Positions 1-11,881 of a stretch of 64,000 nucleotides of DNA are shown here, one piece after another. This DNA is from Jatrophihabitans cynanchi (lineage in GTDB: Bacteria > Actinomycetota > Actinomycetes > Mycobacteriales > Jatrophihabitantaceae): contig NZ_CP097463.1 of assembly GCF_027247405.1 (NCBI RefSeq), forward strand, positions 2,852,001-2,916,000, written 5' to 3'. Both the position numbers and the translations under genes were made by a program. A model generated the notes under the pieces. It made no database searches and was not told where the DNA came from. It saw only the letters and a program-made list of their open reading frames with translations. Position 1 is the stretch's first letter. Each line of letters starts with the position of its first letter.

Positions 1-92
1 CTGTGCCGTCGGCCGCTGGTGCCGCACAGTGCGGCGAGCACGTGAGTTCGCGGTGACATTCGTCAGGTGGATTTCGCCGATCGTGCTGTCGA

Positions 93-98
93 TACGCT
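93..98 (+). promoter_or_regulatory. -10 hexamer of lysS (leaderless candidate)
   Basis: TACGCT fits the actinobacterial TAnnnT -10 consensus and ends 6 nt before the GTG at 105. No Shine-Dalgarno precedes that codon. This spacing places the transcript start at the start codon. It is inferred from sequence only; no clear -35 is visible. Confidence 0.4.
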
Positions 99-104
99 GA
101 CGTG

Positions 105-1583
105 GTGAATGAGGACGATCTGCCTGAGCAATTGCGCATCCGCCGCGAGAAATACGACCGGTTGACGGCGGCTGCGGACGGATCGTTGTTCCCGGTCGGC
201 GTGCCGCGGACGCACTCCCTCGGCGAGGTGCGCGAGCAGTTCCCCGAACTGCCGGCGGGAACCGAGACCGGACGGCAGGTCGGCGTCACCGGCCGGGTTA
301 TCTTCGTCCGCAACACCGGAAAGCTGTGCTTCGCCACGCTGCGCGAGGACGGTGTCGAGCTGCAGGTGATGCTCTCGCAGGACCGCGTCGGGGCCGAGTC
401 GCTGGCGGCGTGGAAGGCGGACGTCGACCTGGGCGATCTGGTGTTCGTGCAGGGCGAGGTGATCGCGTCCAAGCGTGGCGAACTGTCGGTGCTCGCGCAG
501 TCGTGGCAGATCACCGCGAAGTCGCTGCGTCCGCTTCCGGTCGCGCACAAGCCGCTGTCCGAGGAGACCCGGGTCCGGCAGCGCTACGTCGACCTGATCG
601 TCCGACCGGAAGCGCGGGAGATGGTCCGCACCCGCGCCGATGTGCTGCGCGCGATCCGCGAAACGCTCCACGACCGCCGCTACGTCGAGGTGGAGACGCC
701 GATCCTGCAGGTCGTGCACGGCGGTGCCGCGGCCCGCCCGTTCCACACGCACCTGAACGCGTTCGACCTGGATATGTCACTGCGCATCGCCACCGAGTTG
801 TATCTCAAGCGGTGCATCGTCGGTGGCGTGGAAAAGGTGTTCGAGATCGGCCGCACGTTCCGCAACGAAGGGGTCGACTCGTCACATTCCCCGGAGTTCA
901 CGATGTTGGAGGCCTACGAGGCGTATGCCGATTACGACTCGATGGCGCAGCTCACCCGATCGCTCGTCACCGCGGCCGCCGAGCGCACCGGATTGCGCGA
1001 ACCGGTGACCGCGGACGGCGTGCCGATCGCGCTGTTCGACCAATGGCGCTCGGTGACCATTCATGATCTCGTTTCCGGGGCCGTGGGTGACCGGGTCACC
1101 GTGGACACCCCGGTCGAGCAGCTGCGCACCCACGCCGACCGGCTCGGTGTCGGGCTGCGCGACGGGTGGGACGCCGGCGAGATCGTTCTGGAGCTGTACG
1201 AAAAGCTCGTCGAGCACACCCTGATCCAGCCGACCTTCGTGCGCGACTACCCGGTGTCGGTACGCCCGCTCGCCCGCCCGCATCGGGACGACCCGCGGCT
1301 GGCCGAGGCGTGGGACCTGATCATCGGCGGCTTCGAGGTCGGCGTCGCGTATTCGGAATTGGCCGATCCGGTCGAACAGCGCCGCCGCCTCGTCGAGCAG
1401 TCGTTGGCCGCCGCAAAGGGCGATCCGGAAGCGATGCAGCTGGATGAAGACTTTCTCACCGCCCTCGAATACGGCATGCCCCCGACCGGCGGAATGGGAC
1501 TCGGCGTGGACCGGCTGATCATGCTGCTTACCGGTCGTGGTATTAGGGAAACGATTCTGTTCCCATTACTCAAGCCGCTTTGA
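105..1583 (+). CDS. lysS: Lysyl-tRNA synthetase, class II
   Basis: This cytoplasmic enzyme charges tRNA-Lys with lysine using ATP. The N-terminal OB-fold (about residues 60-165) binds the anticodon. The class II catalytic core follows, with motif 2 around FRNEG and motif 3 at GLGVDRL near the C-terminus. About 492 residues is normal for the family. An in-frame GTG also lies at 102. GTG 105 is preferred because a TACGCT -10 box sits 6 nt upstream, which suggests a leaderless mRNA. lsr2, panD and clpC follow on the same strand, the neighbourhood seen in mycobacteria. Confidence 0.96.
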   Translation: MNEDDLPEQLRIRREKYDRLTAAADGSLFPVGVPRTHSLGEVREQFPELPAGTETGRQVGVTGRVIFVRNTGKLCFATLREDGVELQVMLSQDRVGAESLAAWKADVDLGDLVFVQGEVIASKRGELSVLAQSWQITAKSLRPLPVAHKPLSEETRVRQRYVDLIVRPEAREMVRTRADVLRAIRETLHDRRYVEVETPILQVVHGGAAARPFHTHLNAFDLDMSLRIATELYLKRCIVGGVEKVFEIGRTFRNEGVDSSHSPEFTMLEAYEAYADYDSMAQLTRSLVTAAAERTGLREPVTADGVPIALFDQWRSVTIHDLVSGAVGDRVTVDTPVEQLRTHADRLGVGLRDGWDAGEIVLELYEKLVEHTLIQPTFVRDYPVSVRPLARPHRDDPRLAEAWDLIIGGFEVGVAYSELADPVEQRRRLVEQSLAAAKGDPEAMQLDEDFLTALEYGMPPTGGMGLGVDRLIMLLTGRGIRETILFPLLKPL

Positions 1584-1663
1584 GTTCGGCGTCGCCGAGT
1601 GGAAATGTGCGCCCGCGTGTGATTTGCTTTACGGACATTTTCCAGGCGGAGAGGAATCACCCG

Positions 1664-2014
1664 ATGGTGCAGAAGCACATCGTGCAACTCGAGGACGACA
1701 TCGACGGCGGAGCCGCGGTCGAAACCGTCAGATTCGCACTCGACGGATCGGACTACGAGATCGATCTGTCCGCCAAGAATGCGGGCAAGCTGCGTGACGC
1801 GCTCGCCGTCTATGTGGCGCACGGCCGCCGCGCCCGCGGCGGTGCGCGCATCGCGACACCCGGCCGCCGCGGTGGCCGGCCGGCCCGCGCCGACCGCGAG
1901 CAGACCCAGGCGATCCGGGCCTGGGCGCGCAAGAACGGCTTCCAGGTAGGGGACAAGGGCCGGATCCCGGCGCAGGTGCTGGAGGCTTACCAGGCCAAGG
2001 CCGCCAAGCGCTGA
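1664..2014 (+). CDS. lsr2: Lsr2 nucleoid-associated protein / xenogeneic silencer
   Basis: Lsr2 is an H-NS-like actinobacterial protein that bridges DNA and silences AT-rich foreign genes. The N-terminal oligomerisation half (about residues 1-60) has the family pattern of a DD pair then an [12 protein letters not shown] segment. A basic linker rich in RGGR follows, then the DNA-binding tail [10 protein letters not shown]...[11 protein letters not shown]. The ATG at 1664 is chosen because a GGAGAGGA Shine-Dalgarno lies just upstream, and the resulting 116 residues match the family length; an open frame running back to 1580 would be too long. The AT-hook-like RGR of mycobacterial Lsr2 reads KGR here, a conservative change. 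Confidence 0.95.
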   Translation: MVQKHIVQLEDDIDGGAAVETVRFALDGSDYEIDLSAKNAGKLRDALAVYVAHGRRARGGARIATPGRRGGRPARADREQTQAIRAWARKNGFQVGDKGRIPAQVLEAYQAKAAKR

Positions 2015-2115
2015 GCCAGCCAGCCGCAGAGCCCGCCCGCGACCGACCCGTCGCCGGCGGGCTCTGTCGCTGTGGCGCTGCTCACCGACGGTGCGACGCA
2101 GGGCCGCGCGGAACC

Positions 2116-2121
2116 TACCCT
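2116..2121 (+). promoter_or_regulatory. -10 hexamer of panD (leaderless candidate)
   Basis: TACCCT ends 7 nt before the ATG at 2129, and there is no Shine-Dalgarno between them. This predicts transcription starting at the A of the start codon. Inference from sequence. Confidence 0.4.
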
Positions 2122-2128
2122 GACCGCT

Positions 2129-2527
2129 ATGAGTGGCATGTACCGCACGATGTTCAAGAGCAAGATCCATCGCGCGACCGTGACCCAGGCCGATCTGCAC
2201 TACGTCGGTTCGGTGACGATCGATCCGGAGCTGATGGAGGCGGCCGACCTGCTCGCCGGCGAGCAGGTGGCGATCGTCGACGTCACGAACGGCGCCCGGC
2301 TGGAGACCTACGTCATCGAGGGCGAGCGCGGCACCGGGGTCATCGGGATCAACGGCGCCGCAGCGCACCTGGTGCACGTCGGTGACACCGTGATCCTGAT
2401 CAGCTACGCCACCATGCCGGACACCGAGGCCAAGGCGTACCTGCCCAGGGTGGTGTTCGTCGACGGGGCGAACCGGATCGTGCACACCGGCAACGATCCG
2501 GCGTACCCGGGCATCCTGCCCAGCTGA
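2129..2527 (+). CDS. panD: Aspartate 1-decarboxylase
   Basis: PanD decarboxylates L-aspartate to beta-alanine for pantothenate and CoA synthesis. It is a pyruvoyl enzyme made as a proenzyme that cleaves itself at a Gly-Ser bond, seen here in YVGSVTID about 30 residues in. The segment [12 protein letters not shown] and the [17 protein letters not shown] block are hallmark family sequences. About 132 residues is normal. Starts at 2129 and 2138 are both possible; 2129 is preferred because a -10 box lies 7 nt upstream. In mycobacteria panD sits with panC upstream of lysS, whereas here it follows lsr2, and no other pantothenate gene is in the window. Confidence 0.95.
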   Translation: MSGMYRTMFKSKIHRATVTQADLHYVGSVTIDPELMEAADLLAGEQVAIVDVTNGARLETYVIEGERGTGVIGINGAAAHLVHVGDTVILISYATMPDTEAKAYLPRVVFVDGANRIVHTGNDPAYPGILPS

Positions 2528-2540
2528 GGCGTACGCCGCC

Positions 2541-2554
2541 GTTCGCTGTCAGCG
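2541..2554. promoter_or_regulatory. ClgR operator upstream of clpC
   Basis: The sequence GTTCGCTGTCAGCG matches the ClgR consensus GTTCGC-N5-GCG reported for actinobacterial clp promoters, with symmetric TTCGCT...AGCG arms. It lies about 180 bp before clpC. ClgR is known to activate clpP and clpC genes in Streptomyces, Corynebacterium and Mycobacterium. That ClgR binds here is inferred. Confidence 0.6.
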
Positions 2555-2731
2555 CAAGCGGCACGGGCATCACCGCGCGTCAGGCATCGTTGGACAGGTA
2601 AGCCGCCAGCGCTCGCGCCCGGGCGGCTCGGCCTCGAAACGGGTACGAACGGTTCGAGGGACGTTTCTCGTCGGCTGCCAGGACTAGAGTCGACTGAAGC
2701 GGTAGACGAAGGCGCGGAAGGAGCTGGCCAC

Positions 2732-5242
<2,511 letters not shown>

Positions 5243-5254
5243 CTCAACGAAGAG

Positions 5255-5282
5255 CAGGGCCGGGCGAATTCGCCCGGCCCTG
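5255..5282. terminator. Bidirectional palindromic terminator after clpC
   Basis: A perfect 28-bp palindrome centred on GAATTC has arms of CAGGGCCGGGCGAA and its complement. It starts 12 nt after the clpC stop and is followed by TTT. It lies between convergent clpC and mutY, so it may serve both. Confidence 0.75.
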
Positions 5283-5286
5283 TTTC

Positions 5287-5338
5287 GTGCGTCCGGGCTG
5301 TGCGTCCGGGATGGGCGTCCGGGCTGGGCATCCGGGCG
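5287..5338. repeat. Four tandem copies of a 13-bp unit
   Basis: Four 13-bp units, each close to GTGCGTCCGGGCT, run head to tail. They differ at one to four positions and end just before the mutY stop codon. Confidence 0.75.
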
Positions 5339-5339
5339 C

Positions 5340-6212
5340 TCAGCGAGGGAGCGCGTAGCGCCCGTCCGGGAGGCGGTGGATCAGACCGTCGGCGAGCAGC
5401 GCGCCGAGTGCCCGCTCCCGCTGGACCGGTTCGGACCACACGGCGTCCAGGGCTGTCCTGGTCACCGGCCCGGGGCCCTCGCGCAGCACGTCCAGCAGCA
5501 GGCCGCGGACCTGGCGGTCGGTGCCGGCGAAGCGCTGCGGCCGCACTCGCGGTCCGGAGTATTCCGGCCGGCCGGCCCGGTTCCAGGCGCACCGCGCAAT
5601 CAGCGGGCACTCGCCACAGCGCGGCCCGCGTGCCGTGCACACCAGCGCGCCGAGTTCCATCACCGCGACGCTGAAGCGGACCGCTTCGCCGGTGTCGGCG
5701 GGGAGCAGGGCCGTCACCTCGGCCAGGTCCCGCGCGGTCGCGGGCGGCCCGGCCTCGCCGCGGCCGTGCACCGCGCGGGCCACGACGCGCCGAACGTTAG
5801 TGTCCACCACCGGGTGCCGCAGCCCGAAGGCGAACGCGGCGACGGCGCGGGCGGTGTAACTGCCCACGCCGGGCAGCGCCAGCAGCTCGTCGAGCTCGCG
5901 CGGAACCGTGCCGCCGTGTTCGGCGACGATGGCGCGGGCGCAGGCGTGCAGCCGCAGCGCCCGTCGCGGGTAACCCAGCTTGCCCCAGGCGCGCACCGCG
6001 TCACCGGGCTCGTCCGCCGCGAGCGCGGCCGGGGTCGGCCAGCGGCGCAGCCACGCTTGGTAGGCGGGCAGGACGCGCCGTACCGGCGTCTGCTGCAGCA
6101 TCACCTCGCTGACCAGCACCGCCCACGGCCCGGCGTCCGGCGCGCGCCAGGGCAGGTCGCGAGCGGCGCGGGCGTACCAGGCGGTGACGTCGGCGGCGAG
6201 GGTGGTCGGCAT
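5340..6212 (-). CDS. mutY: A/G-specific adenine glycosylase
   Basis: MutY removes adenine mispaired with 8-oxoguanine in base excision repair. The catalytic Glu is E36 in SEVMLQQT. A helix-hairpin-helix reads LPGVGSYTARA near 113-123, followed by the catalytic Asp D137 in VVDTNVRR. The [4Fe-4S] cluster ligands are C192, C199, C202 and C208 (C-x6-C-x2-C-x5-C). At 290 residues it is shorter than E. coli MutY (about 350) because the C-terminal 8-oxoG-recognition domain is reduced, as in mycobacteria. It is convergent with clpC. Confidence 0.94.
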   Translation of the reverse strand: MPTTLAADVTAWYARAARDLPWRAPDAGPWAVLVSEVMLQQTPVRRVLPAYQAWLRRWPTPAALAADEPGDAVRAWGKLGYPRRALRLHACARAIVAEHGGTVPRELDELLALPGVGSYTARAVAAFAFGLRHPVVDTNVRRVVARAVHGRGEAGPPATARDLAEVTALLPADTGEAVRFSVAVMELGALVCTARGPRCGECPLIARCAWNRAGRPEYSGPRVRPQRFAGTDRQVRGLLLDVLREGPGPVTRTALDAVWSEPVQRERALGALLADGLIHRLPDGRYALPR

Positions 6213-6300
6213 GTGGCCGACATCGTCGCATGCGGGGCCGGTCCGGCGCCCGCGAGTCGAGCCAGGGGCTCCTCCGGACGGGCGCTAGCGTGTTGGGGTC

Positions 6301-6960
6301 ATGTTGCATCCCGTCGGCTCGCGGCCGCCCTCCGTCTACTGGCGGCGCCGGCTGCTGCTGCTCGCCTCGCTGGTCCTGTTGGTGCTGCTCGTCGTGCTGA
6401 CGGTGAAGGCGGTCTTCAGCGACGGCGGCGGATCCCCGGCTGCGCAGGGCGGCGGGGCGACGCACCCGGTGACGAGTCCGCGGACCACGCCGAGCAGCAC
6501 GCCCACCGGTACCCGCCCGAGCACGTCGGGCCGCCCGTCGACGTCCACCGCCCGCTCCAGCACGGTGGTGCCGGCGCAGTGCAAGGCGTCGCAGCTGAGC
6601 GTTCAGGCCGTCGTCGGCAAGTCGCAGTACAAGATCGGCGACAACCCGGTGCTGACGCTGCAGGTCACGAACACCGGCCCGGCGCCGTGCGTGCAGAACG
6701 TGGCTGACAGCCAGATCGAGTTGCGCGTCTACAACGGGGCGTCGCGCGTCTGGGGCAGCCATGACTGCAAGATCGAGCCGGGCGTGGACGAGCGCACGCT
6801 CGCCGTCGGGCACCCGGCCGGGTTCAGCATCAAATGGAGCGGGCTGACCGCCCAGCCCGGCTGCGCCGGAACCCGGCAGCGGGTGGGCGCGGGCACCTAC
6901 ACGCTGTACGCGGCCCTGTCCGGGCACGACGGCAAGGTCGCCCAGTTCAGCATCTCGTGA
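6301..6960 (+). CDS. Conserved membrane-anchored extracytoplasmic protein (Rv3587c-like by position)
   Basis: Function unknown. A short cytoplasmic N-terminus ending in RRR precedes one membrane helix (about residues 18-38). A Ser/Thr/Pro-rich linker (about 50-95) follows, then a beta-rich outer domain with four cysteines that may form disulfides. The outer domain resembles Ig-like or DUF4232-type folds but I cannot assign a family. A conserved membrane protein sits at this place between mutY and disA in mycobacteria (Rv3587c). A TAGCGT -10-like hexamer lies 9 nt before the ATG, so the 5' leader would be very short. Confidence 0.75.
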   Translation: MLHPVGSRPPSVYWRRRLLLLASLVLLVLLVVLTVKAVFSDGGGSPAAQGGGATHPVTSPRTTPSSTPTGTRPSTSGRPSTSTARSSTVVPAQCKASQLSVQAVVGKSQYKIGDNPVLTLQVTNTGPAPCVQNVADSQIELRVYNGASRVWGSHDCKIEPGVDERTLAVGHPAGFSIKWSGLTAQPGCAGTRQRVGAGTYTLYAALSGHDGKVAQFSIS

Positions 6961-7036
6961 GCGCGCCGTCGCTGATTCCCGCCACGGCCACACCCCGATG
7001 CGGTGAAAGGGGTGCCCACGGCCCCGCCGCGGGCAG

Positions 7037-8116
7037 CTACGAGTAGCGCTCGATGATGGACACCTCGGCCATCCGCGAGATCGCCTCGCGGACGGCGCGG
7101 GCGCGCGCTTCGCCGACCCCCTCGACCGCCTGCAGGTCCTCGACCGATGCGGCGAGCAGCTTCTGCAGGCTGCCGAAGTGCTCGACGACCCGGTCCAGCA
7201 CCGCCCCGGGCATCCGCGGCACCTTGGCGAGCAGGCGGTAGCCGCGCGGGCTGGTCGCCGAGTCCAGCCCTTCCGGCGTGCTGGGCAGGCCCATCGCCCG
7301 CGCTACCGGCACCAGGTCGAGCAGCTCGGTCGCGGACAGCTCGGCGAGGTCGGTCAGCACCCCGACGGTGGTGCGGGCCCGGCGACCGGAGGGCAGGTAG
7401 TCGCGCACGATCAGCTCGCGGTCGGACTCGACGCCGGCCATCAGCTCGTCCAGCTGCAGCGCGAGCAGCCGGCCGTCGGTGCCCAGCTCGACGACCTGGC
7501 CGGTCACCTCGTCGGCGATGCGGCGCACCATCTCCAGGCGCTGCGAGACGATCGCGGCGTCGCGCACCGTCACCAGGTCCTCGATCTCCAGCGCCGACAG
7601 CGAATTGGAGACCTCGTCCAGCCGCGCCTTGTAGCGCTCCAGGGTCGCGATCGCCTGGTTCGCGCGGGACAGCAGCTCGCCGCTGCTCTCCAGCACGTAG
7701 CGGCGATCGCCCACGTACAGGCTGATGATCCGCATCGACTGGGACACCGAGATCACCGGATGGCCGGTCTGCCGCGCGACGCGCTGGGCGGTGCGGTGCC
7801 GCGTGCCGGACTCGTCCGTCGCGATCGCCGGATCGGGCATCAGGTGGGTGGCCGCGTACACGATCTTGTCGCCTGCGGTGCTGAGCACCACCGCGCCGTC
7901 CATCTTGCACAGCTCGCGCAGCCGGGTCGCGGAGAACTCGACGTCCAGCGGGAAGCCGCCGGTACACAGCGACTCGACGATCCGGTCCCAGCCGAGCACG
8001 ATCAGGGCACCGGTGTTGCCGCGCAGGATGCGCTCGAGGCCGTCGCGCAGCCAGGTGCCGGGAGCGACGGTGGCGAGGACGCTGCGCAGCGCCTCGTCAC
8101 GATCGGAAGTGATCAC
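7037..8116 (-). CDS. disA: DNA integrity scanning protein DisA, diadenylate cyclase
   Basis: DisA makes c-di-AMP from two ATP and scans DNA for damage and branched structures. The N-terminal DAC domain carries both catalytic signatures, DGA at residues 73-75 and RHR at 106-108. A helical linker follows, then a C-terminal helix-hairpin-helix DNA-binding tail with [13 protein letters not shown]. At 359 residues it is the usual length. The start is GTG with GAGGGGAA upstream. It lies 81 nt downstream of radA on the same strand, the conserved radA-disA pairing linked to recombination and replication-fork repair. A TACACT hexamer at 8147-8152 (minus strand) may give disA its own promoter. Confidence 0.96.
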   Translation of the reverse strand: MITSDRDEALRSVLATVAPGTWLRDGLERILRGNTGALIVLGWDRIVESLCTGGFPLDVEFSATRLRELCKMDGAVVLSTAGDKIVYAATHLMPDPAIATDESGTRHRTAQRVARQTGHPVISVSQSMRIISLYVGDRRYVLESSGELLSRANQAIATLERYKARLDEVSNSLSALEIEDLVTVRDAAIVSQRLEMVRRIADEVTGQVVELGTDGRLLALQLDELMAGVESDRELIVRDYLPSGRRARTTVGVLTDLAELSATELLDLVPVARAMGLPSTPEGLDSATSPRGYRLLAKVPRMPGAVLDRVVEHFGSLQKLLAASVEDLQAVEGVGEARARAVREAISRMAEVSIIERYS

Positions 8117-8197
8117 GGTTCCCCTCTGACGGTGTGGGCACCGGTCAGTGTAGGGCCGCGCAGGGTCGAGGCGTACGCGATTGCGGCCGGGCGGGGC

Positions 8198-9643
8198 TCA
8201 GCCCGAGCCGGTGATCGCGTGCAGCCGGGCCCGCCGCGCGCCCCTGGACCGCTCCCGCAGGTTGGCCGCCGCCGACATCGCCTCGCGCAGCGTCGCGACG
8301 GGCAGGGTCTCCAGGCCGTCACAGGCGACCCGCTCCCCGGCGTGCGCGGCGGGAACCAGCGCGGTGGTGAAGCCGAGCCGGGCGGCCTCGGCGAGCCTGC
8401 GTTCCAGCGCGGGAACGCGGCGGATGTCGCCGGACAGCGACACCTCACCGATCGCGCACAGCGTCGCCGGCATCGGCGCGTCGTGCCCGGCCGAGGCCAG
8501 CGCGATCGCGATCGCGAGGTCGGCGGCGGGCTCCTGCGCGGCCATCCCGCCGACCGTCGAGGCGTACACCTCGTGCTCGCCGAGCGCGGTGCCGCCGTGC
8601 CGGGCCAGGACGGCGATCAGCATGGCGACCCGCGCCCCGTCCAGCGCGCTGACCGCGCGCCGGGGCGAGCCGCCGCCGGTGGCCCGGTTGACCAGCGCCT
8701 GCACCTCGGTGACGAGCGGCCGGCGGCCCTCCATGGTCACGGTGACGCAGGTGCCGGGCACCGCGACGGCCCGGTCCGACAGGAACAGCCCGGACGGGTC
8801 GGGCAGCCCGGTGATGCCGTCCTCGCGCATCTCGAAGCAGCCCACCTCGTCGGCCGCACCGAAGCGGTTCTTGGTGGCCCGCACCAGCCGCAGCGACGAG
8901 TGCCGATCGCCCTCGAAGTGCAGCACGACGTCGACCAGGTGCTCCAGCACGCGCGGCCCGGCGACCGAGCCGTCCTTGGTCACGTGCCCGACCAGGACGG
9001 CGGCGATGCCGCGTTGCTTGGCGACCGCGATCACCGCCGAGGCGACGGCGCGGATCTGCGGCACGCTGCCCGCGCCCGACTCGACGGTCTCGGTGGAGAT
9101 CGTCTGCACCGAGTCGACCACCACCAGCCCGGGCTCGACCTGGTCGATATGGGTGAGCAGCGCGGCCAGGTCGTTCTCGGCGGCGAGGTACAGGGTGGGC
9201 GCGAGGTTGCCGGTGCGCTCGGCACGCAGCCGCACCTGCGAGGTGGACTCCTCGCCGGTGACGACCAGCGCCCGCTGGCCACCCTCACTCCCTGTGGCCG
9301 CAGCGAAGCGGTGCGCGACCTCGAGCAGCAGCGTCGACTTTCCGACGCCCGGTTCGCCGGCCAGCAGCACCACCGAGCCGGGGACCAGCCCGCCGCCGAG
9401 CACCCGGTCCAGCTCGCCGACCCCGGTCGGGCGGGCCCGGGCGGCCGCGATGTCGAGTTCGGCGATCGGCTGGGCGGCGCGGGTGACCGGGCCGGGCGCG
9501 ATCGCGCGGCGTGGCGTAGCACCGGCCTCGGCGACCGTGCCCCAGGCCTGGCACTCCGGGCAGCGGCCCACCCAGCGCAGCGACGTGGCGCCGCACTCCG
9601 CGCAGCGGAAGGCGGGGGTGCGGGCGGTGCTCGGTTTGGTCAC
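8198..9643 (-). CDS. radA: DNA repair protein RadA
   Basis: RadA is a RecA-like ATPase and branch-migration helicase used in recombinational repair. It has an N-terminal zinc finger (CAEC...CPEC), Walker [10 protein letters not shown], the RadA-specific KNRFG motif and a C-terminal Lon-protease-like domain. About 481 residues is normal. An in-frame GTG at 9652 gives three more residues, but it overlaps a TAGCGT -10 box. The GTG at 9643 lies exactly 7 nt after that box and has no Shine-Dalgarno, so a leaderless start at 9643 is preferred. disA follows on the same strand. Confidence 0.96.
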   Translation of the reverse strand: MTKPSTARTPAFRCAECGATSLRWVGRCPECQAWGTVAEAGATPRRAIAPGPVTRAAQPIAELDIAAARARPTGVGELDRVLGGGLVPGSVVLLAGEPGVGKSTLLLEVAHRFAAATGSEGGQRALVVTGEESTSQVRLRAERTGNLAPTLYLAAENDLAALLTHIDQVEPGLVVVDSVQTISTETVESGAGSVPQIRAVASAVIAVAKQRGIAAVLVGHVTKDGSVAGPRVLEHLVDVVLHFEGDRHSSLRLVRATKNRFGAADEVGCFEMREDGITGLPDPSGLFLSDRAVAVPGTCVTVTMEGRRPLVTEVQALVNRATGGGSPRRAVSALDGARVAMLIAVLARHGGTALGEHEVYASTVGGMAAQEPAADLAIAIALASAGHDAPMPATLCAIGEVSLSGDIRRVPALERRLAEAARLGFTTALVPAAHAGERVACDGLETLPVATLREAMSAAANLRERSRGARRARLHAITGSG

Positions 9644-9650
9644 GCACGCC

Positions 9651-9656
9651 ACGCTA
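9651..9656 (-). promoter_or_regulatory. -10 hexamer of radA (leaderless candidate)
   Basis: TAGCGT on the minus strand ends 7 nt before the GTG at 9643. No ribosome binding site lies between them. Confidence 0.4.
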
Positions 9657-9679
9657 GCCGCGGCGCCTGACAGTTCCGG

Positions 9680-10378
9680 CTACTCGATCGGCGTTTCGGT
9701 GGCGTTCGGCACCGACGGGATCACCGAGTTGTTCGGAGCGGCCGACAGCTGGACGGGAACCTGCAGCGTGATCTTGCCGGCGGTGGCGAAGCTGAAGGTC
9801 ACCGGCACGGACTCGCCGGGGTGCAGCGGGCCGCCGGTGAGGCCGTCGAGCACCACGATCGGCGCGGTCGGGACGCCGGGGTCGGTGGTACCGGTGTTCT
9901 TCAGGCCCAGCTGCAGCGACTTGCCTGCGGCGACGGTCTGTGGCGCGGCCGCCGGCGCCGCGGACGACGAGCTGCCCGTCGCCGGCGCGCCCGATGCGGC
10001 AGCGCTGCCGCTGGCCGCGGCAGCGCAGCTACCCGAGCCGGTTGCCGGGTTGAGGTCGTCGGCGGTCTTGGCGACGGTGTAGGAGGAGAAGCGCGGCGAC
10101 GTGACGGACGTCAGCGTGTCGGAGTCCCGGCCGTTGTTGACCAGGACGAGAGACAGCGGGGCGTCGCTGCCGGGCAGGTAGCACTTTCCGCTCGGCGTGG
10201 TGATCGCGACGGTGCGCAGCAGCATCGAGCCGACCTTGGCGTTGGCCCCGTCGATACTCGGGCTCTCGTTGGCGCTGGCCGCGTGCTGACCGGCCGCGCA
10301 CGAGGCGGTGAGCAGAACCGCTCCGGCAGCCGCGACGCCGATGACGATGCGCCGCGCGATGCTCGGCTGTGCTTTCAC
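9680..10378 (-). CDS. Putative lipoprotein, LpqE-like
   Basis: A basic N-terminus and hydrophobic core end in the lipobox LTASC near residue 24, so the product should be lipidated and held on the outer face of the membrane. The mature part is beta-rich and is interrupted by a low-complexity Ala/Ser/Gly stretch around residues 118-145. Position between radA and carD matches LpqE of mycobacteria, a family related to periplasmic copper chaperones, though I see no His/Met metal motif. The GTG at 10378 is chosen over upstream codons because GAGGAG lies 6 nt before it and the signal peptide then begins at once. Confidence 0.75.
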   Translation of the reverse strand: MKAQPSIARRIVIGVAAAGAVLLTASCAAGQHAASANESPSIDGANAKVGSMLLRTVAITTPSGKCYLPGSDAPLSLVLVNNGRDSDTLTSVTSPRFSSYTVAKTADDLNPATGSGSCAAAASGSAAASGAPATGSSSSAAPAAAPQTVAAGKSLQLGLKNTGTTDPGVPTAPIVVLDGLTGGPLHPGESVPVTFSFATAGKITLQVPVQLSAAPNNSVIPSVPNATETPIE

Positions 10379-10577
10379 GTCGACTCCTCGAAAATAAGGC
10401 TCGTCACTGGCGGGTCGGTGCGTACGGTCGTCGCATCGCGCGGGTGCGGCAACCGACACCACAGCCTAGCGAGCCGGGTCCGCCGCGCTGGCTCGGGTAG
10501 CCCGGCCCGGCAGTGCCGCGGCACCGCTACCGCGCGGCAGCGCCCGACGTGCGGGAGAAATCGCATTCGTGTCCGGA

Positions 10578-10604
10578 TTGGCCGACTGTGCTCCGTGTTA
10601 CCCT
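10578..10604 (+). promoter_or_regulatory. Candidate carD promoter
   Basis: TTGGCC and TACCCT are separated by 15 bp, about 30 bp before carD. The spacing is short for a sigma-A promoter, so support is moderate. The 253-bp gap between the divergent lipoprotein gene and carD holds no other visible element. Confidence 0.35.
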
Positions 10605-10631
10605 TGAGGTAGTGGAAAGGGGCTCTAACAC

Positions 10632-11123
10632 ATGACTTTCAAGGTCGGTGAGACCGTTGTCTACCCACATCACGGCGCTGCTCTGATCGAGGCGATCGAG
10701 GAGCGGCTGCTGCAGGGAGTGAGCAAGACCTACCTGCGGCTGAAGGTGGCTCAGGGTGACCTGACGGTCCTCGTGCCGGCCGAGAACGCCGAGATCGTGG
10801 GCGTTCGCGACGTCGTGGGCCAGGAGGGTCTGGACCGGGTGTTCGAGGTGTTGCGGGCGCCGCACACCGAGGAGCCCACCAACTGGTCGCGGCGGTACAA
10901 GGCCAACGGTGAGAAGCTCGCCTCGGGTGACGTGAACAAGGTCGCCGAGGTCGTCCGCGACCTGTGGCGCCGCGACCGCGACCGCGGCCTGTCCGCCGGT
11001 GAGAAGCGGATGCTGGCGAAGGCCCGGCAGATCCTCGTCAGTGAGCTCGCCCTGGCCGAGGGCACCAACGAGGACAAGGCCGAGATCGTGCTCGACGAGG
11101 TGCTCGCCGAGGCCGTGGCCTGA
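10632..11123 (+). CDS. carD: CarD family transcriptional regulator
   Basis: CarD binds RNA polymerase beta and stabilises open complexes at rRNA and many other promoters; it is essential in mycobacteria. The N-terminal Tudor-like RNAP-interaction domain starts [13 protein letters not shown]. The helical C-terminal domain has the conserved [18 protein letters not shown] segment, which includes the tryptophan that inserts at the upstream fork. At 163 residues it matches the family. The Shine-Dalgarno GGAAAGGGG lies just before the ATG. ispD begins 8 nt downstream, so carD-ispD-ispF probably form an operon. Confidence 0.97.
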   Translation: MTFKVGETVVYPHHGAALIEAIEERLLQGVSKTYLRLKVAQGDLTVLVPAENAEIVGVRDVVGQEGLDRVFEVLRAPHTEEPTNWSRRYKANGEKLASGDVNKVAEVVRDLWRRDRDRGLSAGEKRMLAKARQILVSELALAEGTNEDKAEIVLDEVLAEAVA

Positions 11124-11131
11124 ACGCAGCA

Positions 11132-11881
11132 GTGCCGAACGCGGCAATGTCGTCCGACGGCGGCGACGGTCTCACGACCGTCGCCGCCGTTCTCGTTGCC
11201 GGGGGTTCGGGCACCCGGCTGGGCGCCGACGTCCCGAAGGCGTTCGTCCGGGTGGCGGGCCGGACGCTGTTGGAGTACGCCGTCGCGCGGTTCCTCGGCC
11301 ACGACGCAGTGCGGGACGTGGTGGTGGCCGCGCCGGCAGCGCTCACCGGGGCCGCGGCCGAACTGGCACCCGGCGCCACGGTCGTCGCCGGCGGGCGCAC
11401 CCGCCAGGAGTCGGTCGCGCGGGCGCTCGCGGTGCTCGCCGCGGACGTCGAGGTCGTGCTGGTGCACGACGTCGCGCGCGCCTTCGTCCCCGCCGCGTTG
11501 ATCGACCGAGTGCTGGACGGGGTGCGCCTGCGCGGCGCTGACGGCGCCGTGCCGTTCCTGGGCGTCACGGACACCGTCCGGCGCGTCACGCCGGCCGGCG
11601 ATCTGGGCGAACTCGTCGACCGGACGGCGCTGCTGGCGATGCAGACGCCGCAGGGCTTCCGGCGAGCCGTGCTGGATCGCGCACACGCCGCGGCGACCAC
11701 TGCCGACGCCACCGACGACGCCGCGCTGGTTCAGGCGCTCGGCGGGCGGGTCGTCGCGGTGCGCGGCGACGAGCGCGCGTTCAAGGTCACCGTGCCGCTG
11801 GACCTGATGCTCGCGGAGGCGCTGGTGCAGCGCTTCGGCGCCGACCTCGAGTCCACGTGGTGGGATGTCGAGCATGGTTGA
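11132..11881 (+). CDS. ispD: 2-C-methyl-D-erythritol 4-phosphate cytidylyltransferase
   Basis: IspD transfers CMP from CTP to methylerythritol phosphate, the third step of the MEP isoprenoid pathway. The nucleotide-binding signature [12 protein letters not shown] lies at about residues 20-31, and the [11 protein letters not shown] block about 108-118 is typical. At 249 residues it is slightly long because of about 15 extra N-terminal residues; ATG 11147 is an alternative start. It overlaps the start of ispF, which acts two steps later, so the two are coupled. Confidence 0.94.
   Translation: MPNAAMSSDGGDGLTTVAAVLVAGGSGTRLGADVPKAFVRVAGRTLLEYAVARFLGHDAVRDVVVAAPAALTGAAAELAPGATVVAGGRTRQESVARALAVLAADVEVVLVHDVARAFVPAALIDRVLDGVRLRGADGAVPFLGVTDTVRRVTPAGDLGELVDRTALLAMQTPQGFRRAVLDRAHAAATTADATDDAALVQALGGRVVAVRGDERAFKVTVPLDLMLAEALVQRFGADLESTWWDVEHG

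Noticed and set aside
6961-7036. Terminator between the membrane-protein gene and disA
   Set aside because: Only a 6-bp stem (GTGCCC/GGGCAG-like) can be drawn, too weak to call.
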